From positions 15,615 through 79,614 of the forward strand of contig NZ_MKVV01000024.1 in NCBI RefSeq assembly GCF_001899645.1: DNA of 64,000 nt, written 5' to 3'. Positions 47,234 to 56,502 of the stretch are shown piece by piece. This DNA comes from Pseudonocardia sp. 73-21 (GTDB taxonomy: Bacteria > Actinomycetota > Actinomycetes > Mycobacteriales > Pseudonocardiaceae). Within the stretch, counting starts at the first letter, position 1; the number at the start of each line of letters is the position of its first letter. The position numbers were made by a program, and so were the translations under genes. The notes below the pieces were generated by a model, which was not told the origin of the DNA, searched no databases, and was given only the letters and a program-made list of their open reading frames with translations.

Positions 47234-47977
47234 GTGACCGGAGGGTTCCTGCCCGAGGTGGCACTCGACCGGACCAGTCCGGTGCCCCTGTACTTCCAGG
47301 TGGCCACTCGCCTGCAGCAGCTGATCGAGGACGGGGAGATGCCCGTCGGGGGCAGGCTGGAGAACGAGGTGGACCTCGCCACCCGGCTCGGGGTCTCCCG
47401 GCCCACGATGCGCCGCGCCATCCAGTACCTCGTGGAACGCGGCATGCTCGTGCGCAAGCGGGGGGTCGGCACGCAGATCGTGCACCCCAAGGTCCGCAGA
47501 CCCGTGGAGCTCTCCAGCCTCTACGACGACCTCGCCAAGAGCGGTCAGGAGCCCCGCACCGAGATGCGGCTGTTCGAGATCAGGCCGGCACCCGACCACA
47601 TCGCCGAGGCTCTCGGGGTCCCCGAGGGCACGGAGGTGACCTGGTTCGAGCGGCTCCGGTATGCGGGCGGCGAGCCGTTGGCGATCATGCACAACGCCGT
47701 GCCCGTGGACGTGCTGCCGCTACGGCGTGAGGACCTCGAGCAGCACGGACTCTACGAACTGCTCCGTGCCGCCGGCCGGATTCCGCGCATGGCGAACCAG
47801 GTGGTGGGTGCGCGCGCAGCGACCACCGCGGAGGCCCGCATGCTCGGGGACTCCCGCGGTGCGCCGGTGCTCACGATGACCCGCACGGCGTGGGACGAAT
47901 CCGGCCGTGCGGTGGAGTACGGCTCGCACCTCTACCGGGCGAGCCGTTACTCCTTCGAACTCACCCTCACCAGCTGA
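47234..47977 (+). CDS. GntR-family (HutC subfamily) regulator of the inositol operon
   Basis: 247 aa. Winged helix PLYFQVATRLQQLIEDGEMPVG and LGVSRPTMRRAIQYLVERGMLVRKRGVGT, then a UTRA/HutC effector domain (VPEGTEVTWFERLRYAGGEPLAIMHN). Divergent from iolC, like iolR of corynebacteria, so an inositol-responsive repressor is likely. GTG start with an AAGGAGGA site. Its stop lies in the loop of a strong terminator hairpin. Confidence 0.88.
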   Translation: MTGGFLPEVALDRTSPVPLYFQVATRLQQLIEDGEMPVGGRLENEVDLATRLGVSRPTMRRAIQYLVERGMLVRKRGVGTQIVHPKVRRPVELSSLYDDLAKSGQEPRTEMRLFEIRPAPDHIAEALGVPEGTEVTWFERLRYAGGEPLAIMHNAVPVDVLPLRREDLEQHGLYELLRAAGRIPRMANQVVGARAATTAEARMLGDSRGAPVLTMTRTAWDESGRAVEYGSHLYRASRYSFELTLTS

Positions 47978-47990
47978 CGGCTGGTGAGGG
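47964..47990. terminator. Bidirectional terminator between GntR and DUF3073 genes
   Basis: CCCTCACCAGC (47964-47974) and GCTGGTGAGGG (47980-47990), a perfect 11-bp stem. The 5-nt loop contains the TGA stop of the GntR gene. Confidence 0.7.
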
Positions 47991-47997
47991 CGCAGCG

Positions 47998-48213
47998 TCA
48001 ATAACGGCTGCGACGCTCGCCGGGACCCTCGTCGTCGAGATCGGCGGGGGCGTACGGGTCGTCGTAGTCGTCGTCATCCGCCTTCCCGTCGTCGTGGAGC
48101 ACCGTCCCACTACCGATCTCGCGCTGGAGCGCATCGAGATCCATCGTGGGGGAGCTGTACTTGAGCTCGCGGGCCACCTTCGTCTGCTTGGCCTTGGCTC
48201 GTCCGCGCCCCAT
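47998..48213 (-). CDS. DUF3073 small conserved actinobacterial protein
   Basis: 71 aa. The basic N-terminus GRGRAKAKQTKVARELKYS and the acidic Asp-rich tail are the DUF3073 hallmarks. Function unknown. In other actinobacteria this gene usually follows purM; here it is about 32 kb away, at the right edge of the accessory region. The start has an AAGGGGG site. Confidence 0.9.
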   Translation of the reverse strand: MGRGRAKAKQTKVARELKYSSPTMDLDALQREIGSGTVLHDDGKADDDDYDDPYAPADLDDEGPGERRSRY

Positions 48214-48357
48214 GGCTGGTCCCCCTTACAACAGGGAAGGGGCGGCCGGATGTCTCGGCGGCCCCATTCATCTCATCAATGTCCTGCTGACGACCATACC
48301 TTGCTGACCGCCAGGTGTGCGACGTGGCACCTCTTCCTGTGACGACGGACCCGTTCT

Positions 48358-49557
48358 TCACACAACGGGAACATCCGGACGGCTGCCCTCCACGCGGCTC
48401 CGGCGCAGGGTCACCAGCGCTCCGACGGCCGCGATCGCACCCATGACCAGCATCGCCGGCCATCCCGCGGCCTGCGCCACCAGGCCGCCCAGCGGCGGTG
48501 CCGCGGCTGCTCCCACGTAGTTCGCGGTGTTGGAGACGGCCATCGCGGTGGCGGCCCGGCCCTGGGGCGCGAGCTCACCCGCGGCGGTGAACACGAGCCC
48601 GTTCCAGCTGATCGCCAGTGCTGCGGCCGGCACGAGCACCGCGGCCAGCAGCGGGGCCGGTCCGGGTTCGAGGACGGCGGCGAGGCCGAACCCGACGGCG
48701 ACGGCCAGCGCGACGATCCGCAGCGGGCCGAGCCGGCTGCCTGCACGGTCGGACCAGAAGCCGTTGCCCAGCCGTCCGATCCCGCCCAGCACCTGTGTCA
48801 GGGCGAGCAGGCCGCCCGCCAGCGCCAGCGACATCCCCGCCCCGTCGTGGAGGACCTCGACCAGGAACACCGACCCCAGGAACTGCGGCACCACCAGCAG
48901 CATTCCGCCCACGCTCAGGCGTAGGAGCCGGGGATCGGCCAGCACCGTGCGGACGCCGGTGGCGGGGGCGCGGCCGGTGGCGCCGCGTCCGGGCGGCTCA
49001 CGGATCCACACGGCCACGGCGACGGCGGCGACGACGCACGTGGCCGCCAGGACGGTGAACACCGCGGGCACGCCCCAGGCCGTGGCCACGGCCGGTAGCG
49101 CGACCGCGGCCGCGGCGGCACCGACGGGCACCGACGTCTGACGGACCGCCATCGCCATGCCGCGGTTCCGGGCCGGGAACCAGGTGAGCACGGCCCGTCC
49201 GCTCGCGGCGTTGACGCTCGCCCCGGACGCCCCTGCCAGCAGCAGGAGCGCACCGACCCCGATCGGGTCGCGGACGAACGTGGTCGCCCCCAGTGCGATC
49301 GCCGACCCGACGAGCCCGGCGGTCATCACCCCGCGCTCGCCGAAGCGGTCCGCGGCCCCGCCCCAGGCGATGAGGGTGGCGATCAGGCCGACGGAGATCA
49401 CCCCGATCAGCGCCCCGACGCCGGCCAGGCTCAGGTTGTAGTGGTCGCGCAGAGCCGGGGTGACGGCGGCGAGCCCGAGGAAGTACGTGGCCGTCGCGGC
49501 CTGCGCGAACGTGCCCACGCCAAGCACGACCCAGCGGTATCCGTTGCCCTCACCCAT
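48358..49557 (-). CDS. MFS transporter
   Basis: 399 aa with about 12 hydrophobic helices and the MFS loop motif GGAADRFGERGV near residues 65-76. Resembles the CynX/OxlT-like cyanate/organic-anion group of exporters, but the substrate is unknown. The ATG has no ribosome site and follows TACCGT by 6 nt. Confidence 0.85.
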   Translation of the reverse strand: MGEGNGYRWVVLGVGTFAQAATATYFLGLAAVTPALRDHYNLSLAGVGALIGVISVGLIATLIAWGGAADRFGERGVMTAGLVGSAIALGATTFVRDPIGVGALLLLAGASGASVNAASGRAVLTWFPARNRGMAMAVRQTSVPVGAAAAAVALPAVATAWGVPAVFTVLAATCVVAAVAVAVWIREPPGRGATGRAPATGVRTVLADPRLLRLSVGGMLLVVPQFLGSVFLVEVLHDGAGMSLALAGGLLALTQVLGGIGRLGNGFWSDRAGSRLGPLRIVALAVAVGFGLAAVLEPGPAPLLAAVLVPAAALAISWNGLVFTAAGELAPQGRAATAMAVSNTANYVGAAAAPPLGGLVAQAAGWPAMLVMGAIAAVGALVTLRRSRVEGSRPDVPVV

Positions 49558-49563
49558 GCGTCG

Positions 49564-49569
49564 ACGGTA
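49564..49569 (-). promoter_or_regulatory. -10 element of a leaderless promoter (TACCGT)
   Basis: TACCGT on the minus strand, 6 nt before the MFS start codon. Confidence 0.45.
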
Positions 49570-49613
49570 CGTCGGGTTCCCGTCATCCGGGACCGTCGTC
49601 CCAGCTGATGAGA

Positions 49614-50702
49614 TCAGCCGCGGAGGCCGCCCCGCATCTGAGCCGCCCGGCCGGGCGGCAGCGTGCCGTCGTCGGCGGGCACCGAGTCGGGGTCGATGCG
49701 GGCCGGCGTGGCGCGTTCGCCCACCCCGGCCACCAGGTCGGCGTCGGTGGGAACCGACCGCTTGACCAGCGCCAGCGCCACCGCGCCCAGCTCGTGGTGC
49801 TGCACCACGGACCCGACGCGGCCCACGGTGCGGCCCTCGCGGACCACGGGGTCGCCCGGTACGGGGAGCTGCTCGTCGCCCGCGTCGAAGTGCAGGAGGA
49901 CGAGCTGCCGAGGCGGACGCCCCAGGTTGGCGACACGCGCAACCGTCTCCTGGCCGCGGTAGCAGCCCTTCTCCAGATGCACGGCCGGCCCGATCCAGCC
50001 CACCTCGTGGGGGATGGTGCGGTCATCGGTGTCGAGGCCGAGGCGGGGCCGCCGCGACTCCACGCGCAGCGCCTCGAACGCCATCGTGCCCGCCGGGCGG
50101 GCGCCCGCGGCCGTGAGCCGCGCCAGCCAGTCGTCCTTCTCGGCCCGGGGCACCACCACGTCGGCGGCGTCGACGCCCGGCCACTCCATGCGGCGGACGA
50201 ACCCGCCGCCGGGCAGCGCCAGCACCCCGTGGGGCGCGGCGGGCACGGCGATCTCGGCCGCGGCCAGCACCGCGGGTGTGTCTGGTCCGACGACGCTGAG
50301 CACCGCGAGCTCCGCCGTGGCGTCGCGGGGCTCGACCTTCGACCAGAACACCATCTTCGTCAGGTAGTCGAGCAGGTCGGCGAGCTCACCGGGCTCGGTG
50401 TCGAGGTAGACGACGGCGTCCCCGGAGGCATCGGCACAGTGGCCGACCACCATGTGGTGCAGCACGCGGCCCTGCAGGTCGAGGATCAGCGCCTCGGTGC
50501 CGGTGTCGGCGGGCAGCGCGCTGACGTGCTGGGTGAGCAGCAGGTGCAGCCAGGTCAGGCGGTCCTCGCCGGGCACGGCGATGACGCTCCGGTGGCTGCG
50601 GTCGACCACGGCGGCGGAACGGGCCATCGCCCGCTGCTCGGCCAGTGGGTCGCCGCGGTGGAGGGTGGCGTCGTCGTCCATGTGGTGCTCGGGCAGTGTC
50701 AT
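49614..50702 (-). CDS. ygfZ: Folate-binding YgfZ/GcvT-like protein
   Basis: 362 aa, glycine-cleavage T-protein fold with the diagnostic KGCYRGQE motif (Cys in the YgfZ signature) and SVVGPDTPAV. YgfZ proteins help assemble or repair Fe-S enzymes in a folate-dependent way. It starts directly at the fur-like stop and is probably co-transcribed with it. Confidence 0.9.
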   Translation of the reverse strand: MTLPEHHMDDDATLHRGDPLAEQRAMARSAAVVDRSHRSVIAVPGEDRLTWLHLLLTQHVSALPADTGTEALILDLQGRVLHHMVVGHCADASGDAVVYLDTEPGELADLLDYLTKMVFWSKVEPRDATAELAVLSVVGPDTPAVLAAAEIAVPAAPHGVLALPGGGFVRRMEWPGVDAADVVVPRAEKDDWLARLTAAGARPAGTMAFEALRVESRRPRLGLDTDDRTIPHEVGWIGPAVHLEKGCYRGQETVARVANLGRPPRQLVLLHFDAGDEQLPVPGDPVVREGRTVGRVGSVVQHHELGAVALALVKRSVPTDADLVAGVGERATPARIDPDSVPADDGTLPPGRAAQMRGGLRG

Positions 50703-51131
50703 CTACTCGTCCTCCGGTGGAGTGCTCTGGCACGTGTGGCAGGTGCCGGTCAGTGCCAGGTGGGTGACGTCGAGCTCGAACCCGGAGTCGGACCGCAACC
50801 GCCCGACGACCCCGTCGAGCAGGTCCAGCGGCGCCTCGGACACCGCGCCGCAGCTGTGGCAGACGACGTGGACGTGCTGGTGCTTCTCCTCGGAGTACGA
50901 CGGGGCGCCGTGACCCAGATGCGTGTGCCGCAGCAGGCCGATCCGCTCCATGAGGTCGAGGGTGCGGTAGATGGTGGTGATGTTGACCGCGGGCGCGGAC
51001 CGCTGCACCTGCGTACAGATCTGCTCCGGGGTGGCGTGGCCGAGATCACGGACGGCGTCGAGCACCAGCTGTCGCTGTGGCGTCATCCGGAGGCCGCGCT
51101 GGTGCAACGTTCGTCGCAGCGAGGTGTCCAC
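50703..51131 (-). CDS. Fur-family metal-dependent regulator
   Basis: 142 aa. Winged helix with ERIGLLRHTH, the metal-binding KHQHVHVVCHSCG region (first CxxC) and a second CxxC in CHTC at the C-terminus, giving the structural zinc site of Fur/Zur proteins. The regulated metal is unclear. GTG start at 51131 with a TACCAT -10 element 6 nt upstream. Confidence 0.88.
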   Translation of the reverse strand: MDTSLRRTLHQRGLRMTPQRQLVLDAVRDLGHATPEQICTQVQRSAPAVNITTIYRTLDLMERIGLLRHTHLGHGAPSYSEEKHQHVHVVCHSCGAVSEAPLDLLDGVVGRLRSDSGFELDVTHLALTGTCHTCQSTPPEDE

Positions 51132-51137
51132 AACGCC

Positions 51138-51143
51138 ATGGTA
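51138..51143 (-). promoter_or_regulatory. -10 element of a leaderless promoter (TACCAT)
   Basis: TACCAT on the minus strand, 6 nt before the GTG of the Fur-family gene. Confidence 0.45.
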
Positions 51144-51329
51144 GGCCGGTGTCCGGTGAGGGCCTCTATACCGCCCCGGAACCCGAAAGTGGTGGTGCGA
51201 AACACCGGCAGAACGACGAACGGTCCACGATCGGTATGCTCCGTCAGGGTGAACGGGCCGGTATGACCGACACGGCCTCCCTACCCTCGACGAGATGCAG
51301 GGTGTCCACAGGTTCGGGAAGGACCAACG

Positions 51330-52898
51330 ATGACGGCCGACGCGGGTGGGGTTGGTGCCCCACGTTTCGACGTCGTCCTCCGCGGTTACGACCGCAGGCA
51401 GGTCGACGAGCACGTCGCACGGCTGCAGCGGGTGATGTCCCGGATGCGCGCGGACCTGGAGCTGGTGCGCAGCCAGCCGATCCCCGTCGTACAGGGCCCG
51501 CCGCCCGGCTACGGCCGTCCCGGTCCTGGTCAGCCCGGTCAGCCCCCGCCCGGCGCTCCCCGTCCGGCGCCGCGGCCCCGTCCCGACGAGCCCGACATGA
51601 TCGGCAGCTTCACCGACCGCATGCAGAGCATCCTGCAGGCCGCCGAGGAGGAGGCCGCGGAGATCCGCAACAAGGCGCGGGCAGGCGCCCGGGCCGAGAC
51701 GGAGTCCGTCCGGGCCGAGCTGGCCGATCTCGTGCGCCAGCGCGACGCCGTCCTGCACGAGCTCACGCGCCTGCGCGGCCAGCTCGAGGGGATGCTGCAC
51801 GCACCCACCGGCCGCATGGCCGCGGCCCCGCGGGACGGCGCGAACCCGCGCCAGTCTCCGGCCGGCCCGGGTGCGGCCCCCGGCGGGTCGCAGGGAGGCG
51901 CGAAGCCGGTTCCCGGCAGCGAGCGGCCGGCGGCCGCCAACGCCCCGAAGCCCCGGCCCGGTCCGGCACCCGCCGGCCCGCCCCAGGCGCCCGGTCAGCA
52001 GTCCCCCGGCCAGCAGCCGGGCGCGGCCCAGCCCCATGGCCAGCCGGGGCGGCCCCAGCCGGCCGCGGCGCATTCCTCGGCGGCGCAGCAGTCTTCGGCG
52101 CAGCAGCCCCCGGCGGGCGGTAAGACCCCCTCGCCGGCGGGATCACCGCAGTCGGGCCCGGCCCGGCCCGGCCAGCCTCCGCAGGGCCCGTCCGGTCCGC
52201 CCCAGGCGGGCGCACCCCGCGTCGCCCCTCCGGTCTCCGGTCAGTCCCCGTCCGGGCCGAAGGCGCCCTCGGGCCCGCCGTCATCGGGCCAGAACGCGGC
52301 GGGCCAGAACCCCCCGCCCCAGAACCACGCCGCCCAGAGCAAGCCCAGTCAGAGCAAGCCCGGTCAGAACGGCTCGGCTCAGAACGGGTCGGCTCAGAAC
52401 GGGTCCGCGCAGAAGGGGTCCGCGCAGAAGGGATCCGGGCCGAGCGGGTCGCCGCCGGCCGGTCAGCAGGGCGGCGCGTCACGGGGCAGACCCACCGTCG
52501 CGAGCCCGGTCCCGCCGGGCGGTGACTCCGGCCGCACCTCCGAGGCGGGCAAGCAGGTCAAGGCGGCCCACCGTCTGCCCACCGGGGCGTACCCGGCGGT
52601 GGGGGAGCAGGCGTCGATGCGCCCGCGCAGCGAGCCCGAGCCGGAGCCGGCCGACCTCTTCCGGCCGCTGGCCCAGCCGGGCCGTGAGGCGCCCGCCGCG
52701 AAGAAGGAACCGTCGGACAAGCCCGGCGACGTCGAGGCCACGATGAAGGTCGGCCCGGTGCGGCCGTCGGCACCGTCCGACGCCACGGTGGTGGCCCCCG
52801 CGGTCAAGCCTCCGGAGAAGAAGGACACGAAGCCCGACGCGAAGGGTGAGGGCGCCGGAGCCCCCGACCGTTCGACGTCGACGTCACGCTCTGGATGA
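51330..52898 (+). CDS. DivIVA-like N-terminal domain protein with long Pro/Gln-rich tail
   Basis: 522 aa. Residues about 8-50 (FDVVLRGYDRRQVDEHVARLQRVMSRM in part) resemble the DivIVA/Wag31 membrane-targeting segment, followed after a Pro-rich linker by a coiled coil near 90-160 (EEEAAEIRNKARAGARAETESVRAEL). The remaining 350 residues are disordered, Pro/Gln/Ala/Ser-rich, with imperfect pentapeptide repeats of QNGSA type around 345-370. Likely a polar or cell-division scaffold; function unproven. ATG with an AAGGA site. Confidence 0.7.
   Translation: MTADAGGVGAPRFDVVLRGYDRRQVDEHVARLQRVMSRMRADLELVRSQPIPVVQGPPPGYGRPGPGQPGQPPPGAPRPAPRPRPDEPDMIGSFTDRMQSILQAAEEEAAEIRNKARAGARAETESVRAELADLVRQRDAVLHELTRLRGQLEGMLHAPTGRMAAAPRDGANPRQSPAGPGAAPGGSQGGAKPVPGSERPAAANAPKPRPGPAPAGPPQAPGQQSPGQQPGAAQPHGQPGRPQPAAAHSSAAQQSSAQQPPAGGKTPSPAGSPQSGPARPGQPPQGPSGPPQAGAPRVAPPVSGQSPSGPKAPSGPPSSGQNAAGQNPPPQNHAAQSKPSQSKPGQNGSAQNGSAQNGSAQKGSAQKGSGPSGSPPAGQQGGASRGRPTVASPVPPGGDSGRTSEAGKQVKAAHRLPTGAYPAVGEQASMRPRSEPEPEPADLFRPLAQPGREAPAAKKEPSDKPGDVEATMKVGPVRPSAPSDATVVAPAVKPPEKKDTKPDAKGEGAGAPDRSTSTSRSG
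52366..52440 (+). repeat. Short 15-bp coding repeats (QNGSA type)
   Basis: Successive 15-bp units encoding QNGSA, QNGSA, QNGSA, QKGSA and QKGSG inside the disordered tail of the DivIVA-like protein; probably expansion-prone. Confidence 0.7.
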
Positions 52899-52906
52899 TC
52901 CCGAAC

Positions 52907-52939
52907 GCGCACCGTCACGTCATGAGGCGTACGGTGCGC
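52907..52939. terminator. Hairpin between the DivIVA-like gene and the next gene, overlapping its promoter
   Basis: GCGCACCGT (52907-52915) and ACGGTGCGC (52931-52939), a perfect 9-bp stem with a 15-nt loop. The right arm contains most of the TACGGT -10 element of the gene at 52944. Confidence 0.5.
52930..52935 (+). promoter_or_regulatory. -10 element of a leaderless promoter (TACGGT)
   Basis: TACGGT ends 8 nt before the ATG at 52944, which lacks a ribosome site. Confidence 0.4.
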
Positions 52940-52943
52940 ACTC

Positions 52944-53963
52944 ATGCAGCTGGCCCTGACGCCGGAGGTGCTGTTCCCGCTGGGAGCGTGCGCCGTGGTG
53001 GCGGTCGCGGTGATCGCGGTCGTCGTGGTGATCCTGCGCGGTAGGCGCACCGCCCGTGACGAGACGTCGGCGCCCACGGCGGCAGACTGGACGGGGGAGG
53101 CGGCCACGGCCGATCCCACCCCGACGCCGAGCGTGACCGTGCCCGCCCTGCCGCAGCGGTTGACGGTCGCCGAGGCGATCGCCGTGCGGGAGGCCGACAC
53201 CGCCCCGTTGCCGGTGTCGTCGGTCGCCTTCCTGGGCGCCCGGCCCGCCGCGGCGGCGCCGGTGACCACCGGCCCCCTGCCGGTGGTGCAGCCCGCCCCG
53301 GCGGACGAGGCCGGAACCGCCGAGCCCGAGACGTCCGAGCCCGAGACGCCCCAGGCCGAGACGTCCCAGCCCGAGACGTCCCGGGCCGAGACGTCCCAGG
53401 CCGAGACGTCCCAGGCCGAGACGTCCCAGGCCGAGACGTCCCAGCCCGAGCCACCGAAAGCCGCGGAGCCGGAAGCCGCGGAGTCGGATGCCGTGGAGTC
53501 AGTGGTCCCGGAGTCAGTGGTCCCGGAGCCAGCGGGCCGGGACGCCGACGCGGAGGAGCCCCCGCCCTCGGCGACCGCCGACCCGGAGCCGGCCACCTCC
53601 CCGGCTCCCCGTGCCCCGTCCCGCGTCGCCGTGGAGTCCACCGGCTCCGGCCCGACCGTGGCGGCCGCGGTCGCGCACGCCCTGGCCGCACGGGCCGCGG
53701 CGGGCCGCGATGCCGCCGCGCTGCCCGCACCGGTGCCCAGCCGCACCGCCGACGCCCGGGACCGCCTGCTGGCGGTGCTGCTCGCCGATCCGGCCCGCGC
53801 GGTCGGCGCCGCGGAGGAGCTGGCGACCTGCCGGGGTCAGCTGAGCGACGTGCTGACCCGGCTCGCGTCGTCGGGGCTCAGCACCGAGCAGCTCGCCCGC
53901 CTCTCGGGGTTCTCGGTGGAGCAGGTCACCACGCTGCTCGCGAAGCAGCCCGCGGACCGGTAG
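52944..53963 (+). CDS. Single-pass membrane protein with repetitive acidic region
   Basis: 339 aa. One N-terminal membrane helix (about 9-32) and then a long soluble region. Residues about 130-165 are tandem ETSQA/ETSQP repeats, followed by an acidic Pro/Glu region. The C-terminal 90 residues (RDRLLAVLLADPARAVGAAEEL, then SSGLSTEQLARLSGFSVEQVTTLLAKQ) form a small helical domain, perhaps DNA- or protein-binding. No family recognised. Confidence 0.65.
   Translation: MQLALTPEVLFPLGACAVVAVAVIAVVVVILRGRRTARDETSAPTAADWTGEAATADPTPTPSVTVPALPQRLTVAEAIAVREADTAPLPVSSVAFLGARPAAAAPVTTGPLPVVQPAPADEAGTAEPETSEPETPQAETSQPETSRAETSQAETSQAETSQAETSQPEPPKAAEPEAAESDAVESVVPESVVPEPAGRDADAEEPPPSATADPEPATSPAPRAPSRVAVESTGSGPTVAAAVAHALAARAAAGRDAAALPAPVPSRTADARDRLLAVLLADPARAVGAAEELATCRGQLSDVLTRLASSGLSTEQLARLSGFSVEQVTTLLAKQPADR
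53333..53450 (+). repeat. 15-bp coding tandem repeat (ETSQA)
   Basis: About eight successive near-identical 15-bp units of the type GAGACGTCCCAGGCC encode ETSQA, with variants ETSEP, ETPQA, ETSQP and ETSRA. Identity at the DNA level indicates recent slippage or expansion. Confidence 0.8.
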
Positions 53964-53967
53964 CGGT

Positions 53968-54588
53968 TCAGCCCGCGATGCGGCTGAGCCGGGCCGAGAG
54001 GTGCGGCTGGAGGGGCTGGCCCATCATCGCCCGCTCGTCGACGTAGGCGAGGTCGCCGCCGTCGACGAGCCCGTAGAGCCGGTGCCCCGCCGTGACGTCC
54101 TTGGCGCTGGCCGTGCGGACGATCGCGTCGGTCTCGATCTCCCACGACGTCAGGTTGCGGGCGCGGCCGTAGAAGATCTCCGAGATGCCGGTGGCGTGCG
54201 TGATCAGCACCTCGAGCTCGCCGTCGGGCTGGGGCCGCCAGAAGCCGGTCTCGCGGGCGGCGGGCCGCAGGATCTCGCCGTCGGGCCCCAGCAGCCACGC
54301 GCGGGCCTCGTAGGACAGGAACGGGCGCCCGTCGTGGGCGAAGACGAGCTGCTGGCCGAAGGCGAAGGGGCCGTCGATCGTCGGGTAGACGACCTCGCCG
54401 GCTCCCCGCCACACCCCGATGAGGGGCAGCAGGCCGAGGCACTGCTCGTGCAGGTCGGGGCCCTCGCGGAGGTTGGCCGTGTCGTCCGGGACCGGCAGGT
54501 CGTCGAAGCGGGGCCGGTTGCGCTGCGGTGAGTCCGGGGCCGCGTTGGCGGGGCCGGTGATCGTGCCGGGCAGGTCCGGGTCGGTCAT
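53968..54588 (-). CDS. Nitrobindin/FABP-family heme protein
   Basis: 206 aa. A beta-barrel of the nitrobindin family: LLPLIGVWRGAGEVVYPTIDGPFAFGQQL in part carries the GxWxGxG signature, with FLSYEARAWLL and ETGFWRPQPDGELEVLITHATGISEIFYG following. Family members bind heme b and isomerise peroxynitrite. The ATG at 54588 overlaps the stop of a 37-aa membrane peptide gene. Confidence 0.88.
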   Translation of the reverse strand: MTDPDLPGTITGPANAAPDSPQRNRPRFDDLPVPDDTANLREGPDLHEQCLGLLPLIGVWRGAGEVVYPTIDGPFAFGQQLVFAHDGRPFLSYEARAWLLGPDGEILRPAARETGFWRPQPDGELEVLITHATGISEIFYGRARNLTSWEIETDAIVRTASAKDVTAGHRLYGLVDGGDLAYVDERAMMGQPLQPHLSARLSRIAG

Positions 54589-54698
54589 GACTTCTCCCCG
54601 GCCGGCTCGGTGGTGAAGAGCCGGTGGAGCAGGTGGGCGCCGAACCCGACCGTGCCCGCGCTGGCGGCGATCAGCAGAACCGTGAAGAACCAGTGCAC
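54585..54698 (-). CDS. 37-aa single-helix membrane protein coupled to nitrobindin
   Basis: GTG start at 54698. The predicted peptide begins HWFFTVLLIAASAGTVGFG, clearly one membrane helix, followed by a short basic and polar tail ending in GEKS. Its TGA overlaps the nitrobindin ATG (ATGA), and a TAGGGT -10 element lies 8 nt upstream, so it is likely expressed as a leaderless first gene. Function unknown; a membrane tether or regulator for nitrobindin is possible. Confidence 0.65.
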   Translation of the reverse strand: MHWFFTVLLIAASAGTVGFGAHLLHRLFTTEPAGEKS

Positions 54699-54706
54699 GG
54701 CCGGTG

Positions 54707-54712
54707 ACCCTA
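54707..54712 (-). promoter_or_regulatory. -10 element of a leaderless promoter (TAGGGT)
   Basis: TAGGGT on the minus strand, 8 nt before the GTG at 54698. Confidence 0.45.
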
Positions 54713-54728
54713 CCCCTGACGCCGGTAA

Positions 54729-54765
54729 AGCCACTTCCCTGTCCGCAGACGTCCGGAAAGTGGCT
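54729..54765 (-). terminator. Terminator hairpin after the sulfur operon
   Basis: AGCCACTTCC (54729-54738) pairs with GGAAAGTGGCT (54755-54765), with one bulge. It lies 23 bp beyond the DUF1416 stop and before the nitrobindin promoter. Confidence 0.55.
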
Positions 54766-54787
54766 CTACTGGCACGCCTCGCGGGGC

Positions 54788-55086
54788 CTACGCCACCGCC
54801 ACCTCGGTCTTGTGCAGCCCCGGGCCCTCCGCCTGCAGCACCGTCTGGCCGTTGCCGCTGCGGCTCAGCGCGCGCAGCGTCCAGGTGCCGGGGGCGGCGA
54901 AGAAGCGGAAGTCGCCGCTCGCGCTGGCCACGACCTCGGCGGTGAACTCGCCGCTGCCGTCCAGCAGCCGGACGAACGCACCGCCGACGGGCTCGCCGCC
55001 GGCCAGCACGCGCCCGGTGAGCACGGTCTCCTTGGAGAGATCGGTGCCCGCGGGCAGCGTGATCCCCTGGTCAGGTGCGGCGCACA

Positions 55087-55087
<1 letters not shown>
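54788..55087 (-). CDS. DUF1416 protein, partner of thiosulfate sulfurtransferase
   Basis: 99 aa, a small beta-sandwich domain (VLTGRVLAGGEPVGGAFVRLLDG) of the DUF1416 family (SseC-like in mycobacteria), encoded next to sseA in actinobacteria. Start overlaps the sseA stop (TGATG). Probably assists sulfur transfer; mechanism unknown. Confidence 0.9.
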
Positions 55088-55922
<835 letters not shown>

Positions 55923-55926
<4 letters not shown>

Positions 55927-56369
55927 GCGGTAGCTCCCTGCTTGTTGTTGCGAACGCGGGCGATGAGGGCGTACATCTCGCAGCCCAGGCAGAAGCCGAA
56001 GGCGGCGTTGAGGAAGGCAGCAGCCAGCGCGAACGCGGTGGCGACGATGCCGAGCGCGGTGAGGCCGGTGAAGTAGCCGACCACCCCGACCACGGTGAAG
56101 ACGAGGCCGACGGTCTGGGAGAAGCGCACGGGTGCGGCCTCCTCCTGAGTCGACGGCGGGCCCAGCCGCGGCGCGACCAGCGCGCGGTAGAGGACGGAGT
56201 AGGGCGAGAAGCGCAGGCCGGCGAACGCGCCGAGCGCGAACACCACGGCCTGCGCCGCGAGCAGCCAGCCGCTGCCGGACAGCAGCACCAGCGCGAGGAC
56301 GACGGTGGTCACGGCGGCGGAGAAACGGACACCGCGGGGATCGACCGGTGGGTCACCGGGACGGGACAT
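55923..56369 (-). CDS. DUF4395 membrane protein
   Basis: 148 aa with four predicted membrane helices and a conserved NAAFGFCLGCEMY motif near the C-terminus that holds a CxxC pair, typical of DUF4395. Overlaps sseA by ATGA. The CxxC and the operon context suggest a membrane partner for sulfur handling. The ribosome site AGGAG lies 7 nt before the ATG. Confidence 0.9.
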
Positions 56370-56420
56370 GACGGGGCTCCTGAGGCTCTACGAAGAGGGC
56401 GCACGACGGCGCGGATCGGC

Positions 56421-56495
56421 TCAGAGGGCCGGACACAGGCAGCTGCCGACGCGGCACAGGTCTACTGCGCGTCGTCGGGTCAGCGGCCAGAACAC
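56421..56495 (-). CDS. Cysteine-rich leader peptide (candidate cysteine-responsive attenuator)
   Basis: A 24-residue open frame, 51 bp upstream of the DUF4395 start: GTG, then FWPLTRRRAVDLCRVGS followed by C-L-C-P-A-L and TGA. Three Cys codons lie at residues 14, 19 and 21. The TRRRAVDL-RV core matches the putative leader peptides found before actinobacterial sulfur operons. Poly-Cys leaderless peptides controlling a related DUF4395/cysA operon are documented in mycobacteria. A TACCGT -10 element lies 7 nt upstream of the GTG, consistent with a leaderless peptide. Confidence 0.75.
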   Translation of the reverse strand: MFWPLTRRRAVDLCRVGSCLCPAL

Positions 56496-56502
56496 ACAGG
56501 CG

